A stretch of 38,395 nt of DNA, from the NCBI GenBank assembly GCA_026984055.1, contig JALSSX010000245.1, forward strand, positions 1 to 38,395, given 5' to 3'. The notes under the pieces were generated by a model. It searched no databases, was not told where the DNA came from, and saw only the letters and a list, made by a program, of their open reading frames with translations. The translations under genes and the position numbers were made by a program. Positions 1-9,487 of this stretch are shown here, in pieces (within the stretch, counting starts at the first letter, position 1; each line of letters opens with the position of its first letter). Origin of the DNA: Sedimenticola sp. (GTDB lineage: Bacteria > Pseudomonadota > Gammaproteobacteria > Chromatiales > Chromatiaceae).

Positions 1-1
1 T

Positions 2-1417
2 TCCGATTGGATCGCCAATCAGAAGGCGACCTCCTTGTCCGTTTTAGAAATGCATGACGACAAAGTGGGTACGGATTTCCTGAAAAACTACGATCCGAAT
101 ACCCGTGATGTCAGTAACCGTATCGGCCGTGATCCCGTTTTGTGCCAGAAGTGTCATGCGGACAACGTCATTGGCGTATTGATGTCGGCGAAGCATAAAA
201 ACAAGAAAGGCAAAGAGATCATTGTGCCCCCTCTGACCCAAGTGCTGCATACCGCGCACTTGACCAATGCGCCGCTGGTCGATTCGCATGGCCGAACGGG
301 TTCATGCCAGGCATGCCATCCGTCTCACCGCATGGATGGAGCCTTGGACAAAATGTTGATCACCTCCGAGGGCAAGAATGCCTTCGCCGACGGCGACAAC
401 CGCGACTCCAAGGGCTGTTTTGCCGGGCGTGATGTGCATAGCAACCCGAACAAGGACAAGGATGGCGCCGAAACCCCCGAGCACCTGAATGCCATTGGGA
501 AATGGTTGCAGGAGAATGTCACCCAGATCGGCAACGGCAAGCATGGCAAGGGCATGTGGTGCACCAACTGCCACACCCAGTTGTCGCGCGAGCTGTATCA
601 GCGCGACAATCTGACCAACGCGTTCAAGCAGGAAGGCGAGACTATCCGCAACAAGTCCCTGGATGAGATTGCCGCCGCGATCGGTGTGTCGCGTAAGGTG
701 CTCGAGGATCGTTATCTCGATCCGAAGATTGTCTTCAAGGCGGATGGCAAGGTCGATACCCAGCGTTCAGGCGCATTGGACTACTGGCGCAAGGATCGCC
801 TCGTGCCGGATATCGCGGTGATCGCGCTGAAGGGTAATGGCCCTCTGGTGCATAAGGACGAGGATGGTGACATCAACGTCTCGATCCTGTCGGCCAATCC
901 CGCAGTGGACGTGGCGAGTCTCGATCTTCCCGAGGGTGCTACTGGTGCCACCGCGGTACCTTACGATGCGGCTTCACATGGTCGTGACTACTGGTTGGCC
1001 GCTGGCGAACCGCATTGCGCCAACTGCCATGCCGCGCCCTATGTGGAAGGTCAGGGAGGCGTCGCCTTCCCGATTAACCAGCCGGGTAAATACAGCCTGT
1101 CGCGTTACACGAAGGGACATGCCGGCTTGGCTTGCCAGGCTTGCCATCAGTCCATCCATGGTCTGTATCCGGTGACACCCGATCTGGATACCACGACCTA
1201 TGCGCAGGCGGCGATGTATAATCCGGATGGTTCTCATGGGCCGCTGAAATGCCCGGCTTGCCACGTTACCAACGATGATGGCGTTCCGTTCCTGGCGAAA
1301 GCCGATGACGAGGACTACTTCTGGAAAGGCAAGTCGATCCTGCACGATTATGATGCAGCGGTTTCGTGGATGCACGCGAGCGCGCCGGACGAGGGTGGCG
1401 GTATCCCCGAGGAATAA
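2..1417 (+). CDS. Multiheme c-type cytochrome (5' end cut by window edge)
   Basis: Frame is open from base 2 to the stop at 1417. Six CXXCH haem motifs are visible (CQKCH, CQACH, CTNCH, CANCH, CQACH, CPACH). Confidence 0.9.
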   Translation, partial: SDWIANQKATSLSVLEMHDDKVGTDFLKNYDPNTRDVSNRIGRDPVLCQKCHADNVIGVLMSAKHKNKKGKEIIVPPLTQVLHTAHLTNAPLVDSHGRTGSCQACHPSHRMDGALDKMLITSEGKNAFADGDNRDSKGCFAGRDVHSNPNKDKDGAETPEHLNAIGKWLQENVTQIGNGKHGKGMWCTNCHTQLSRELYQRDNLTNAFKQEGETIRNKSLDEIAAAIGVSRKVLEDRYLDPKIVFKADGKVDTQRSGALDYWRKDRLVPDIAVIALKGNGPLVHKDEDGDINVSILSANPAVDVASLDLPEGATGATAVPYDAASHGRDYWLAAGEPHCANCHAAPYVEGQGGVAFPINQPGKYSLSRYTKGHAGLACQACHQSIHGLYPVTPDLDTTTYAQAAMYNPDGSHGPLKCPACHVTNDDGVPFLAKADDEDYFWKGKSILHDYDAAVSWMHASAPDEGGGIPEE

Positions 1418-1467
1418 GTTCAGGAAGATGTTCGTTAAGGCCAAGGATGGCCTGAAGGTGGATTTAG

Positions 1468-1500
1468 AATCAGAGGGTTTGCCCTCTGATTTTTTGTTTT
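1468..1500 (+). terminator. Rho-independent terminator after the cytochrome gene
   Basis: Perfect 10-bp stem AATCAGAGGG / CCCTCTGATT with loop TTTG, followed by a T-rich tract. Confidence 0.85.
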
Positions 1501-1564
1501 TGAGCCTCCAGTTAAGCTTGCCGATAGTGCTGTTTTAACTGGATGTTTCCCGAATCGGGCGCTA

Positions 1565-1673
1565 GGAGCTTGTCGGACTTAGCCGTTTGAAGCGAAAACT
1601 CACGGGATCCTATCAAATATGCTTATCATGCGAGGAGAATAGCCGCGCTATTTGACGAGCATGATAAGCGCAG
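1565..1673. repeat. Hairpin-rich intergenic remnant, possibly a second MITE-like element
   Basis: Outer inverted repeat GCTTATCATGC (1621-1631) / GCATGATAAGC (1659-1669) with inner AATAGC/GCTATT. Left part carries GGAGCTTGTCGGACTTAG. Confidence 0.45.
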
Positions 1674-1832
1674 TTAACCGGTATCCGTCCATGGACTTTT
1701 TCAACGACGGAGCCGGAAAATGCGATTTTCCGGCTCCTTCATTTTCAATGACTTGCCGTCATCGAAAATAGCGGTACATCCCCGTAGCGCACACAGGCCA
1801 TTGAAAAATGCCATTTTTCAATGGCCTCTTAG
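1674..1832 (+). repeat. Multi-hairpin intergenic element, copy A (subfamily 1, left hairpin degenerate)
   Basis: Ends with the 33-nt palindrome AGGCCATTGAAAAATG-C-CATTTTTCAATGGCCT. Colinear with the copies at 28389-28557 (reverse strand) and 31916-32086. Confidence 0.85.
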
Positions 1833-1850
1833 GCACCCAAATTCGCGTTG

Positions 1851-1856
1851 TATAAT
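1851..1856 (+). promoter_or_regulatory. Possible -10 element (TATAAT) upstream of the PPIase gene
   Basis: Exact TATAAT 27 nt before the ATG at 1883, just downstream of repeat copy A. No convincing -35. Confidence 0.35.
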
Positions 1857-1882
1857 CGCCGAACTCACAGGTCATAATATTC

Positions 1883-3157
1883 ATGAAATTGAAACAATTC
1901 TCCCGGCAACTGCTCGTCGCAACGTCGTTGCTGTATTCGTTGGCGTCGGCAGCGAATGTGGAAACCCAGACATTGGCCACGGTAGGCCCTCTACAGGTGA
2001 CTGCCTCGGATCTCGATCGGGCCGTTGCCTCCTCGCCATTTGCCACTCAGTTTGTCACCATGGACGAGTCCGCGCAGGCCTCGCTGCGCGGCGATCTGTT
2101 GCGCCGCCTGGTCAACGCGCGTCTGTTCCTACTTGAGGCCGAACGCCTGAAATTGGGAGACAGTCCGAAGTTCAAGCATGACTCCCAGGTATTTCAGGAT
2201 GGGCTGTTGTATCGGAAATACCTCGTTCACCTGCGTGGTCTGATCCAGCTACCGGCAGATGAATTCGCCGAGATGGCGGAGAATTTTCGCGAGAGTCCTG
2301 ATGCGTTGTCGGCTGCCAAGTCGGCCTACATATCCCGTCGCTACAAAGCGTTGAAACTGGAGACGTTACGTCGCCTCCGCGATCGCTGGCATGTGCGTCT
2401 ACATGAGGATCGCTTGGCGTTGGATGCGCCGGACGATACCTTGGTGATGGAGGGTGATGGTCTGCGAGTGACATTGGCGGATATTGTGTATGACGAAAGC
2501 GGCAAGCGCGCGACCAATCTTGAATGGGTGCGCGATCAGCTCTATCAGCGGGCGGAGGTCGTGTTGTTGGCGAAGGCGGCGGCAGAGCAGGGCGTGGATG
2601 TCTCCGCGCAACTGCGCTCATATGAAAAGGAGCATCTACCCGCGATGTTGCTGGAACGAAAGGTTTCCGAATGGATCCCGAACCAGCAGGTGCTGCGCGA
2701 CTATTATCGCGATCATATGGCTCTGGGACATATCGACGGGCGCCTGCATGTCGGCATGTTGGTGGTGCGCACCCGGGGCGAGGCGGAGGCGCTGCGCAAG
2801 CGTATCCTCGAAGGGGAGAGCCTGTTCAAGCTGGCCGGCAAGTACAGTATCGACCCGTTCGGCCGTTCGCGTAACGGGGATATCGGCTGGGTTTCGGAAA
2901 GCAACGCATTGCCCCAGATCAAGAAGGCGCTGGCTGATTTACCGGACGATCAGGTCAGTGAAATCGTGGAAACCGAGAAGGGCTTTCATCTGTTCACGAT
3001 TCTCGGGCGCCGCATCGGCACGCAGAAGTTGTTCGTCGAGATTCCGGACCGCGTGCGTCAGGCGTATATCGGCGAACGCTTGCGTGATTATGTCGGCGAA
3101 CTGAGCCGAAGGTATCAGGTGGTGTGGAACGTTTTGGAAGACAACAAGGGTAAGTGA
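1883..3157 (+). CDS. Parvulin-type peptidyl-prolyl cis-trans isomerase, exported
   Basis: Signal peptide, then a PpiC-like core (HVGMLVVRTRGEAEALRKRILEGESLFKLAGKYSIDPFGRSRNGDIGWV...ETEKGFHLFTILGRR). Confidence 0.85.
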   Translation: MKLKQFSRQLLVATSLLYSLASAANVETQTLATVGPLQVTASDLDRAVASSPFATQFVTMDESAQASLRGDLLRRLVNARLFLLEAERLKLGDSPKFKHDSQVFQDGLLYRKYLVHLRGLIQLPADEFAEMAENFRESPDALSAAKSAYISRRYKALKLETLRRLRDRWHVRLHEDRLALDAPDDTLVMEGDGLRVTLADIVYDESGKRATNLEWVRDQLYQRAEVVLLAKAAAEQGVDVSAQLRSYEKEHLPAMLLERKVSEWIPNQQVLRDYYRDHMALGHIDGRLHVGMLVVRTRGEAEALRKRILEGESLFKLAGKYSIDPFGRSRNGDIGWVSESNALPQIKKALADLPDDQVSEIVETEKGFHLFTILGRRIGTQKLFVEIPDRVRQAYIGERLRDYVGELSRRYQVVWNVLEDNKGK

Positions 3158-3759
3158 TGATGGTTAAATCCAGGACTGGCGGGTTGCTTCTTGGGTTTGC
3201 GGCCCTTGTCGCCGGCATCGCGTTCGCGAACTGGAAGGCTGGAAAACAGCCCGAAGATACCGATGTGGCGGAAACCGTCATGGCTGTCGATACCACGATG
3301 ACTACCGCCGCAAATCGCACGAACAATGCCTGGGAGATGAATCCCATCGTGTTGCCCGATCTGGATGGGCGGCGCCGAGCCTTGTCGGATTGGAAAGGCA
3401 AGGTGATCATGCTGAATTTCTGGGCGAGTTGGTGCGGTCCCTGTCAGTTTGAGATCAAGGATTTCGTACGCTATCAGCGTGAGTATGGTGGGCGAGGCTT
3501 GCAGATCGTTGGTATTGGCCTGGACGAGACGCGCAAGCTGCGTAATGTGCGCCGGACCCTGGGGATGAACTATCCATCGCTGGTGGTTGATGAATCCCGG
3601 GGTTCCGTATTGATGCGAAAATGGGGAAACCGCTCGGGCATCGTGCCCTATACCATCGTGATCGCGCGCGATGGCCATCTCAAATTCATTCAGCGCGGTC
3701 AGTTCAGCGAGAGCGCCTTCCGCGAGCGTGTCCTGCCGCTGCTGAGTGACGCGGGCTGA
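3154..3759 (+). CDS. TlpA/ResA-like membrane-anchored thioredoxin-fold protein
   Basis: N-terminal hydrophobic anchor and active site NFWASWCGPCQFEI. Overlaps the PPIase stop. Confidence 0.9.
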   Translation: MMMVKSRTGGLLLGFAALVAGIAFANWKAGKQPEDTDVAETVMAVDTTMTTAANRTNNAWEMNPIVLPDLDGRRRALSDWKGKVIMLNFWASWCGPCQFEIKDFVRYQREYGGRGLQIVGIGLDETRKLRNVRRTLGMNYPSLVVDESRGSVLMRKWGNRSGIVPYTIVIARDGHLKFIQRGQFSESAFRERVLPLLSDAG

Positions 3760-3782
3760 ACGGACACCTTACGGAGTCCGCT

Positions 3783-5453
3783 TTGTCAGATCGGGTACGA
3801 TGGGTCGCGGGGGATGTCCCCGGCCGTTGGCGATTGCTCGCTTGGGCGGTCTTGTTCATCTGGCTCCTTCCCGGCCTGCTCGGCCATGAGCCTTGGAAAC
3901 CAGACGAGGCCTACACCTTCGGCCTGGTCAACCACATCATGCGCAGTGGCGATTGGGTGGTGCCGACGCTTGCCGGCGAGCCCTTCATGGAAAAGCCGCC
4001 GTTCTATTTCATTTGCGCGGCCTTCAACGCCAGGGTGTTCCATCCGCTGTTGAGTCTGCCGGATGCGGCTCGCCTGACTTCGGCCTGGTTTCTGCTGTTG
4101 ACCTATTGTTTCGTCGCCTTGAGCGCGCGCCAGTTGTATGGCAAGGGCAGCGGCCTGTATGCGGTACTACTGCTGACCGCAACGCTGGGCTTGGTCGTGC
4201 GTGCTCACCAACTTCTGACCGATATCGCGATGCTGTCTGGTATTGCCATGGCCTTGTATGGCATGGTACTTGCGCGACAGCGCTGGCTTGTCGGCGGTCT
4301 TGCGCTGGGTACTGGCGCGGGGGTCGCGTTTCTCAGTAAGGGCGTGCTTGGCCCGGGGTTGATCGGCTTGGGTGCGCTGCTGCTGCTGGCACATCCAGCC
4401 TGGCGAACGCGAGAATATGCGCTTGCGATGTTGACCGGCACGCTGGCGGTGATGCCATGGCTGCTGATCTGGCCGATCGCGCTCTATCAACGTTCTCCCC
4501 AGTTGTTCGACCAATGGTTCTGGGTAAACAACATCGGTCGCTTTGTCGGCTCTGTGCATTTGGGGCCGCCGGCCACGCCGGGATTCTATCCGCGGACCCT
4601 GCTCTGGGCCGGTCTGCCGACACTGCCGCTGGCGCTTTTTGCCCTTTGGCGCGTCGGTTGGCGTAACGCGCTCGCCGATCCAGTGATGTTTCTGCCTCTG
4701 AGTCAGTTCGCCGTCATGCTCGCGGTATTGTCGCTGGCTGCCGATGCGCGCGCGCTCTATGCCTTGCCGATGTACGTTCCGCTGGCGGTATTGGCCGTGG
4801 CCGGCCTAAGAGGGATGTCGGCGAAAGCGAATCGCCGGATCTCCCTGTTGGCGAACGGCCTGTTCGGTGTGCTGTTACTGTTGCTCTGGGTGGTTTGGCT
4901 GGTGGGTGTCAGTGGCGTTCCCGGTGTGGCTCATGACGCCTTGGCGGTGAAGCACCCCTTGGAAGCGTTGCGCGTCTCGTGGTCGTTGCTGCTGCCGGCA
5001 ATCCTTGCGACTGGCACATGGTTATGGATTACGTTGAAAGCGCCATTGACGGCGCATTTTTCGTTGGCATTGCGCCTGGCCGCTGGCCTGGCCACGAGCT
5101 GGCTGCTGGTGATGACTCTGCTGTTACCGGTAATCGATGCGGAAAAGAGTTACGATGCGATGTGCCGCGGTCTTGCCAAGGCGTTGCCGGCGGCGCATGG
5201 ATGCATCTCCAGTGTGTTGCTCGGGGAACCGCAACGCGCATTGTTCGAATACTATCTCGGCATCCAGACCGTGTCGCGCGCGCCGACTGAGATCGACGAG
5301 CATTGTGACTTGGTTCTCGTGCAGGAACACGATCTCGCTGGTCGGCGTCACGCGGACTTCGGTACGCTGATCTGGCGCGGCCATCGACCGGGCGACGAAC
5401 GCGAAAGCTATGCGCTGTATCGATTCAGCGTCGCTGATTCCGCCAGCGATTGA
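3783..5453 (+). CDS. Glycosyltransferase family 39 / ArnT-like membrane protein
   Basis: Multi-pass membrane protein with N-terminal GHEPWKPDEAYTFGLVNHIMRSGDWVVPTLAGEPFMEKPPFYF. Confidence 0.85.
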   Translation: MSDRVRWVAGDVPGRWRLLAWAVLFIWLLPGLLGHEPWKPDEAYTFGLVNHIMRSGDWVVPTLAGEPFMEKPPFYFICAAFNARVFHPLLSLPDAARLTSAWFLLLTYCFVALSARQLYGKGSGLYAVLLLTATLGLVVRAHQLLTDIAMLSGIAMALYGMVLARQRWLVGGLALGTGAGVAFLSKGVLGPGLIGLGALLLLAHPAWRTREYALAMLTGTLAVMPWLLIWPIALYQRSPQLFDQWFWVNNIGRFVGSVHLGPPATPGFYPRTLLWAGLPTLPLALFALWRVGWRNALADPVMFLPLSQFAVMLAVLSLAADARALYALPMYVPLAVLAVAGLRGMSAKANRRISLLANGLFGVLLLLLWVVWLVGVSGVPGVAHDALAVKHPLEALRVSWSLLLPAILATGTWLWITLKAPLTAHFSLALRLAAGLATSWLLVMTLLLPVIDAEKSYDAMCRGLAKALPAAHGCISSVLLGEPQRALFEYYLGIQTVSRAPTEIDEHCDLVLVQEHDLAGRRHADFGTLIWRGHRPGDERESYALYRFSVADSASD

Positions 5454-7044
5454 CGATGGTGTCGATATCCAGATCCCGCAAGCCATTGCGCCAATGGGCA
5501 TGGAAATCCACATCGTTGCTGTTCGGCGGGGGGACCGGTGGGGTGAATTGCACACGGGTGGGCAAGGGCGCGGCCTCGCCGAGTATCAGGGCCTCGCCAC
5601 GACCAAGTGAACTGAGGGTTTCCGTTAGATCCCGTGTACTCTCCGGGACGAGCTGGCGGATATAGTCCTGGTCGTCAGGATTGGTGACGCGCAGACAGAT
5701 ATAGTTGCCACATTGCGCGAGCACGGTTTCCGATAACTCATGTGGGCGCTGGCTGACGACGACCAAGCTAACACCATACTTCCGGCCTTCCTTAGCGATA
5801 CGTTCCATTGCCCGTCGAGTGCCTTCATACTGACCATGCCGGTCCCGTGGAATATACGCGTGCGCTTCCTCGCAGACCAGCGAGATGGGAAACTCCCGGT
5901 AGTGTGGATTCCAGTAGTTGAATTCGAACGCCAGCCGGCCGATCTGCGCGGAAACCGTCGGGCGTACGTCGAACGGCACCGGACTGAGGTCGATGACGGT
6001 GATCTGCGAGCGTTCCTCGCCGAGTCCGATGAAATCACGCAGCAGATCGGACAGCGTGGACGAATCGGTTCTGCGCGTCGGCTTGAACAGGAAATTGTAG
6101 CGCGCGTCGTTCAGTTTGCTTTGTAGCGTGACCAGGAACTCATCGAATTGGCCGTTCAGCGCACCACGCGATTTGCCGAAATCCAGGGTCTGTTCGTTGG
6201 CTTTCTTGAACGCGAGAAACAACTGGGCAAGTGGGAAATACACCGGTGAGTCGACCGACAGGCGGTCCATCTCCAGGTGTTCGTTGGCCTTCTTTCGTAG
6301 CGAGAACACGGTATCGCGAAGGAAGGCAATCTGTGTCGAGGCGCCTGGATCGTTGCGATCGATCAGCAGGTCGACCAGCTCCGAGTAGGTCAGAAGCCAA
6401 TACGGAATTTCCAGATCCCGGGCGCTGAGATAGCGATAGCTGCCTTCCTCGAAGGCGGACTGCATCTGGCCCTGGTCATCCCGCCAGACATATTCGCCAT
6501 GCAGGTCGAGCAAGACGATATGCGCATTCGGCATGCACCCCAGGGTGCGTTGCAGCAGGCTGGTGACCGTCCAGGATTTTCCCGAACCGGATTGCCCGAG
6601 GATCGCCAGGTGACGACCGTACAGGCGGCCGGGGTGCAGATAGACCGGATGATCGTGCCTGGCCGGCAGTGTGCCGACCTCGAAACCGAGCGGCGCGTAG
6701 ACATCGAACAAGGCGCGCAACTCGGTATCCTCGACGGCATAGACCTTTGCGCCGGTGGTCGGGTAGCGATTGATGCCGGGCGAGAATCTGTCCTCGGCAT
6801 CCAACTGGCCGACCGGCATCAGGGTGACCCTTGTCGTGACCGCGTCGGGATTCTGGCGGCAGTCACGATCGGTATCGTCCGCCATGCTCAATACCGAGGC
6901 CAGCACGCGCAGATTGTTCTGCTGCACGCTGACGAAGGAGCCTAGTCGGCCGATCGACGTGAATTGCCCGTCGGCTGCGCGGCTGAATGCGGCGATCATG
7001 CGGTCGCCGCGAACCTCAATGATCTGGCCGATCAGTGTGCTCAT
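5425..7044 (-). CDS. HerA-like ATPase (DUF87 / HerA barrel)
   Basis: Walker A GQSGSGKSWT, HIVLLDLHGEYVW, SLVCEEAHAYIP. ATG (MSTLIGQI) at 7044 preferred over TTG at 7071. Confidence 0.85.
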   Translation of the reverse strand: MSTLIGQIIEVRGDRMIAAFSRAADGQFTSIGRLGSFVSVQQNNLRVLASVLSMADDTDRDCRQNPDAVTTRVTLMPVGQLDAEDRFSPGINRYPTTGAKVYAVEDTELRALFDVYAPLGFEVGTLPARHDHPVYLHPGRLYGRHLAILGQSGSGKSWTVTSLLQRTLGCMPNAHIVLLDLHGEYVWRDDQGQMQSAFEEGSYRYLSARDLEIPYWLLTYSELVDLLIDRNDPGASTQIAFLRDTVFSLRKKANEHLEMDRLSVDSPVYFPLAQLFLAFKKANEQTLDFGKSRGALNGQFDEFLVTLQSKLNDARYNFLFKPTRRTDSSTLSDLLRDFIGLGEERSQITVIDLSPVPFDVRPTVSAQIGRLAFEFNYWNPHYREFPISLVCEEAHAYIPRDRHGQYEGTRRAMERIAKEGRKYGVSLVVVSQRPHELSETVLAQCGNYICLRVTNPDDQDYIRQLVPESTRDLTETLSSLGRGEALILGEAAPLPTRVQFTPPVPPPNSNDVDFHAHWRNGLRDLDIDTIVNRWRNQRR

Positions 7045-7113
7045 GCTCAGATAATCAGGATTGGCTGCCAATTGTTGCTTCCATTATACATCCGGGTAGA
7101 AAACTTTTCCCTA

Positions 7114-7134
7114 ATTGTTAATTAAATTAACAAT
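7114..7134. promoter_or_regulatory. 21-bp AT-rich perfect palindrome, candidate operator
   Basis: ATTGTTAATT-A-AATTAACAAT in the gap upstream of the HerA-like gene. Confidence 0.4.
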
Positions 7135-7170
7135 ATAGCGATTTATATTCTTGTCGTTTTGAGTATAACC

Positions 7171-7560
7171 CTACTGAACGAAGAATGCTGTGAAATAGAG
7201 CTCTTCGACCAGTTTTTTTCCGGTCAGCTCCTTCAGCGTGTTACGCACAGACTCCAAGGCGGTCTTGCGTAGCGTTTCTTTTCCGACGGGTGTACGCAGG
7301 GTATCGCCGTCTTGTTCGGTCAGCAGCATCAACAGGGTGTGTCGAATCGCTGGTGCGTTTAACTCGATATCGCCGAGTTTGTCGGGCCGTTCTGTCATTA
7401 GCTGCACCTCAACCTTGACATACTGGAGCTTGCCTTTGACGTTGGTGATCAGCGCCGGCTCCAGGGCGTAATAGGCGATCTCGGGCGCGCTATCCTTTTC
7501 ACCGGCGACCGCCAATGTGCCGAGTATCGACAGCAGTCCGAGGAGGATGATTCGCTTCAT
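7171..7560 (-). CDS. FliL-like secreted protein
   Basis: Signal peptide plus FliL-like pattern (YYALEPALITNV...YVKVEVQLM...IRHTLLMLLTEQDGDTLRTPVGKETLRKTALESV). Confidence 0.7.
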   Translation of the reverse strand: MKRIILLGLLSILGTLAVAGEKDSAPEIAYYALEPALITNVKGKLQYVKVEVQLMTERPDKLGDIELNAPAIRHTLLMLLTEQDGDTLRTPVGKETLRKTALESVRNTLKELTGKKLVEELYFTAFFVQ

Positions 7561-7682
7561 GACATCTGATTCCTTCTATTGTGATGAGAATACTGGGAAA
7601 ATGGAGGCGTTGAATTGCTTCAAGGGGTGCTAGCCATGTGGACTTGTCGTTGTAAATCGTTTTTTGCCGAACGGAACAGCTC

Positions 7683-8729
7683 ATGAGCCATGGTCAGGTA
7701 ATGTTCGATCTGCTGGGCTTGACGCTCTCTGCCGAGGAGCGTGAGATGCTGAGGCATCCGGCTGCTGGTGGCGTCATTCTGTTCTCGCGTAACTATGCGT
7801 CTCCCGAGCAGTTGTGTCGGCTGATCGAACAGATACATGAGGCCTCCGCGCACACCTTGATCGCGGTGGATCAGGAAGGCGGTCGGGTGCAGCGTTTTCG
7901 CGAAGGCTTCAGTGGTCTGCCGCCGATGGCTCGTCTTGGCGTCCTATATGACAGCACCCGAGCGCATGCTTTGCACACGGCGACATCCTTGGGCTGGCTG
8001 ATGGCATCGGAACTGCGCGCTGTTGGCGTGGATTTCAGCTTTGCCCCCGTGCTGGATCTGGGCGTGGGAATCAGCGAGGTGATCGGTGACCGCGCATTTC
8101 ACGCCCAACCGATGGCCGTCGCACGCCTCGCCGGCGCCTGGATGAAGGGCATGCACGATGCGGGCATGCCGGCGGTTGGTAAGCATTTTCCGGGGCATGG
8201 CCGGGTGGCTGCGGATTCGCATGTCGACCTGCCTATTGATGATCGCGATCTGGTTGATCTGGAATTCAGCGATCTTCAGCCTTTTCAGATACTCATAGGT
8301 AATGGCCTGGATGCCATCATGCCAGCGCATGTCATCTACGCCCGGGTGGATGACAAGCCGGCGGGTTTCTCGCGTTTTTGGCTGCGCGACGTTCTCCGCC
8401 GACGGATGAACTTTCAGGGTTGCATCTTCAGCGACGACTTGTCGATGGCAGCGGCCAAAACCGCAGGGGGTTTTGCTGAGCGCGCCGAGGCGGCATTGCT
8501 GGCCGGCTGTGACATGGTGCTGGTATGCAACAATCGTGACGCCGCCGTCGAGGTGCTGGACGCGTTGAAGACCCGAGAGGATCCGGTTGCCCAGACCCGC
8601 ATTGCCCGCATGCACGGCCGAGGCCACGTCACGCGGCGATCGCTGCAACAAGACAATCGTTATCCGTTCGCGCTCGCCGAGCTGCGCGCGTTACAGGATC
8701 TGGATGCATTCAAGCTGGAGATGGGCTGA
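7683..8729 (+). CDS. nagZ: Beta-N-acetylhexosaminidase
   Basis: NagZ/GH3 motifs AVDQEGGRVQRFREGFSGLPPMARLG and VGKHFPGHGRVAADSHVDLP. Confidence 0.95.
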   Translation: MSHGQVMFDLLGLTLSAEEREMLRHPAAGGVILFSRNYASPEQLCRLIEQIHEASAHTLIAVDQEGGRVQRFREGFSGLPPMARLGVLYDSTRAHALHTATSLGWLMASELRAVGVDFSFAPVLDLGVGISEVIGDRAFHAQPMAVARLAGAWMKGMHDAGMPAVGKHFPGHGRVAADSHVDLPIDDRDLVDLEFSDLQPFQILIGNGLDAIMPAHVIYARVDDKPAGFSRFWLRDVLRRRMNFQGCIFSDDLSMAAAKTAGGFAERAEAALLAGCDMVLVCNNRDAAVEVLDALKTREDPVAQTRIARMHGRGHVTRRSLQQDNRYPFALAELRALQDLDAFKLEMG

Positions 8730-9295
8730 TGACCGGTATCGAGAAGGACATGCGGCAGGTGCTCGATCGGGCTGACCGGCTGTTCGACCTCGGCGAGACC
8801 GAGGCAGCGATCTCTCGCATGGCTGGAGAGATTACCGAGGATCTGGCCGGTACCGACCCCATCGTGCTGGTGGTGATGAATGGCGGTCTGATCCCCGCCG
8901 GCCATCTGCTGACGCGCCTGGATTTCCCGTTGCGCCTTGATTACATCCATGCAACCCGTTACCGTGGACAGACCCGTGGTGGAACGATGGCTTGGCGAAA
9001 GCGTCACGAACAGCCGCTGGAGGGTCGCACGGTGCTGATCGTCGACGACATCCTTGACGAAGGCGTGACCCTGGCCGAGATCGCCTCCGTGTGCCGTGAG
9101 GAGCGTCCGGCGCGTTTGCTCACCGCCGTGCTGTGCCGCAAACGCCATGCGCGCCATAACGGCTTCCAATGCGACTATATTGGTCTGGAGGTCGATGACC
9201 GGTATGTCTTCGGTTATGGCATGGACTATAAAGGCTACTGGCGTAACGCACCGGGGATCTTTGCCCTGGCGGAAGCAGATCACGCGACCGGTTGA
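8729..9295 (+). CDS. hpt: Hypoxanthine-guanine phosphoribosyltransferase family protein
   Basis: PRPP-binding motif VLIVDDILDEGVTL; start overlaps the nagZ stop. Confidence 0.88.
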   Translation: MTGIEKDMRQVLDRADRLFDLGETEAAISRMAGEITEDLAGTDPIVLVVMNGGLIPAGHLLTRLDFPLRLDYIHATRYRGQTRGGTMAWRKRHEQPLEGRTVLIVDDILDEGVTLAEIASVCREERPARLLTAVLCRKRHARHNGFQCDYIGLEVDDRYVFGYGMDYKGYWRNAPGIFALAEADHATG

Positions 9296-9309
9296 GCATC
9301 CCTCACGAC

Positions 9310-9458
9310 TTAGCAGGCCGTTGAAAAATGGCATTTTTCTCGTCGCAAAGAGGAAATACGATTGCCGCTATGCTCACATATTCCATCACTGATCATGATC
9401 GAAAAGGGTGGAACATCCCTGTCCCACTCGGGTATCTCGATTTTTTGAGATAACCTTA
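9310..9458 (+). repeat. Multi-hairpin intergenic element, copy B (subfamily 2)
   Basis: TTAGCAGGCCGTTGAAAAATGG...GGGTGGAACATCCCTGTCCCACTC...GGGTATCTCGATTTTTTGAGAT; colinear with copy C. Confidence 0.8.
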
Positions 9459-9487
9459 ATGGTGGCGGAGGGGGCGAAGTCTGGCAT

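Noticed and set aside
1720-2136. 138-aa ORF reading MRFSGSFIFNDLPSS...
   Set aside because: Translation of repeat copy A running out of frame into the PPIase gene; similar peptides arise from copies D and E only because the DNA repeats.
5425-5453. Overlapping convergent 3' ends (GT39/HerA; also hrpB/FimX-like at 19694-19707) as an antisense regulatory device
   Set aside because: Short tail-to-tail overlaps are common in compact bacterial genomes; nothing further supports regulation.
5425-7044. HerA-like ATPase as part of an anti-phage system (Sir2-HerA, DUF4297-HerA, NurA-HerA)
   Set aside because: No nuclease, Sir2 or other effector partner adjacent; neighbours are GT39 and a FliL-like gene.
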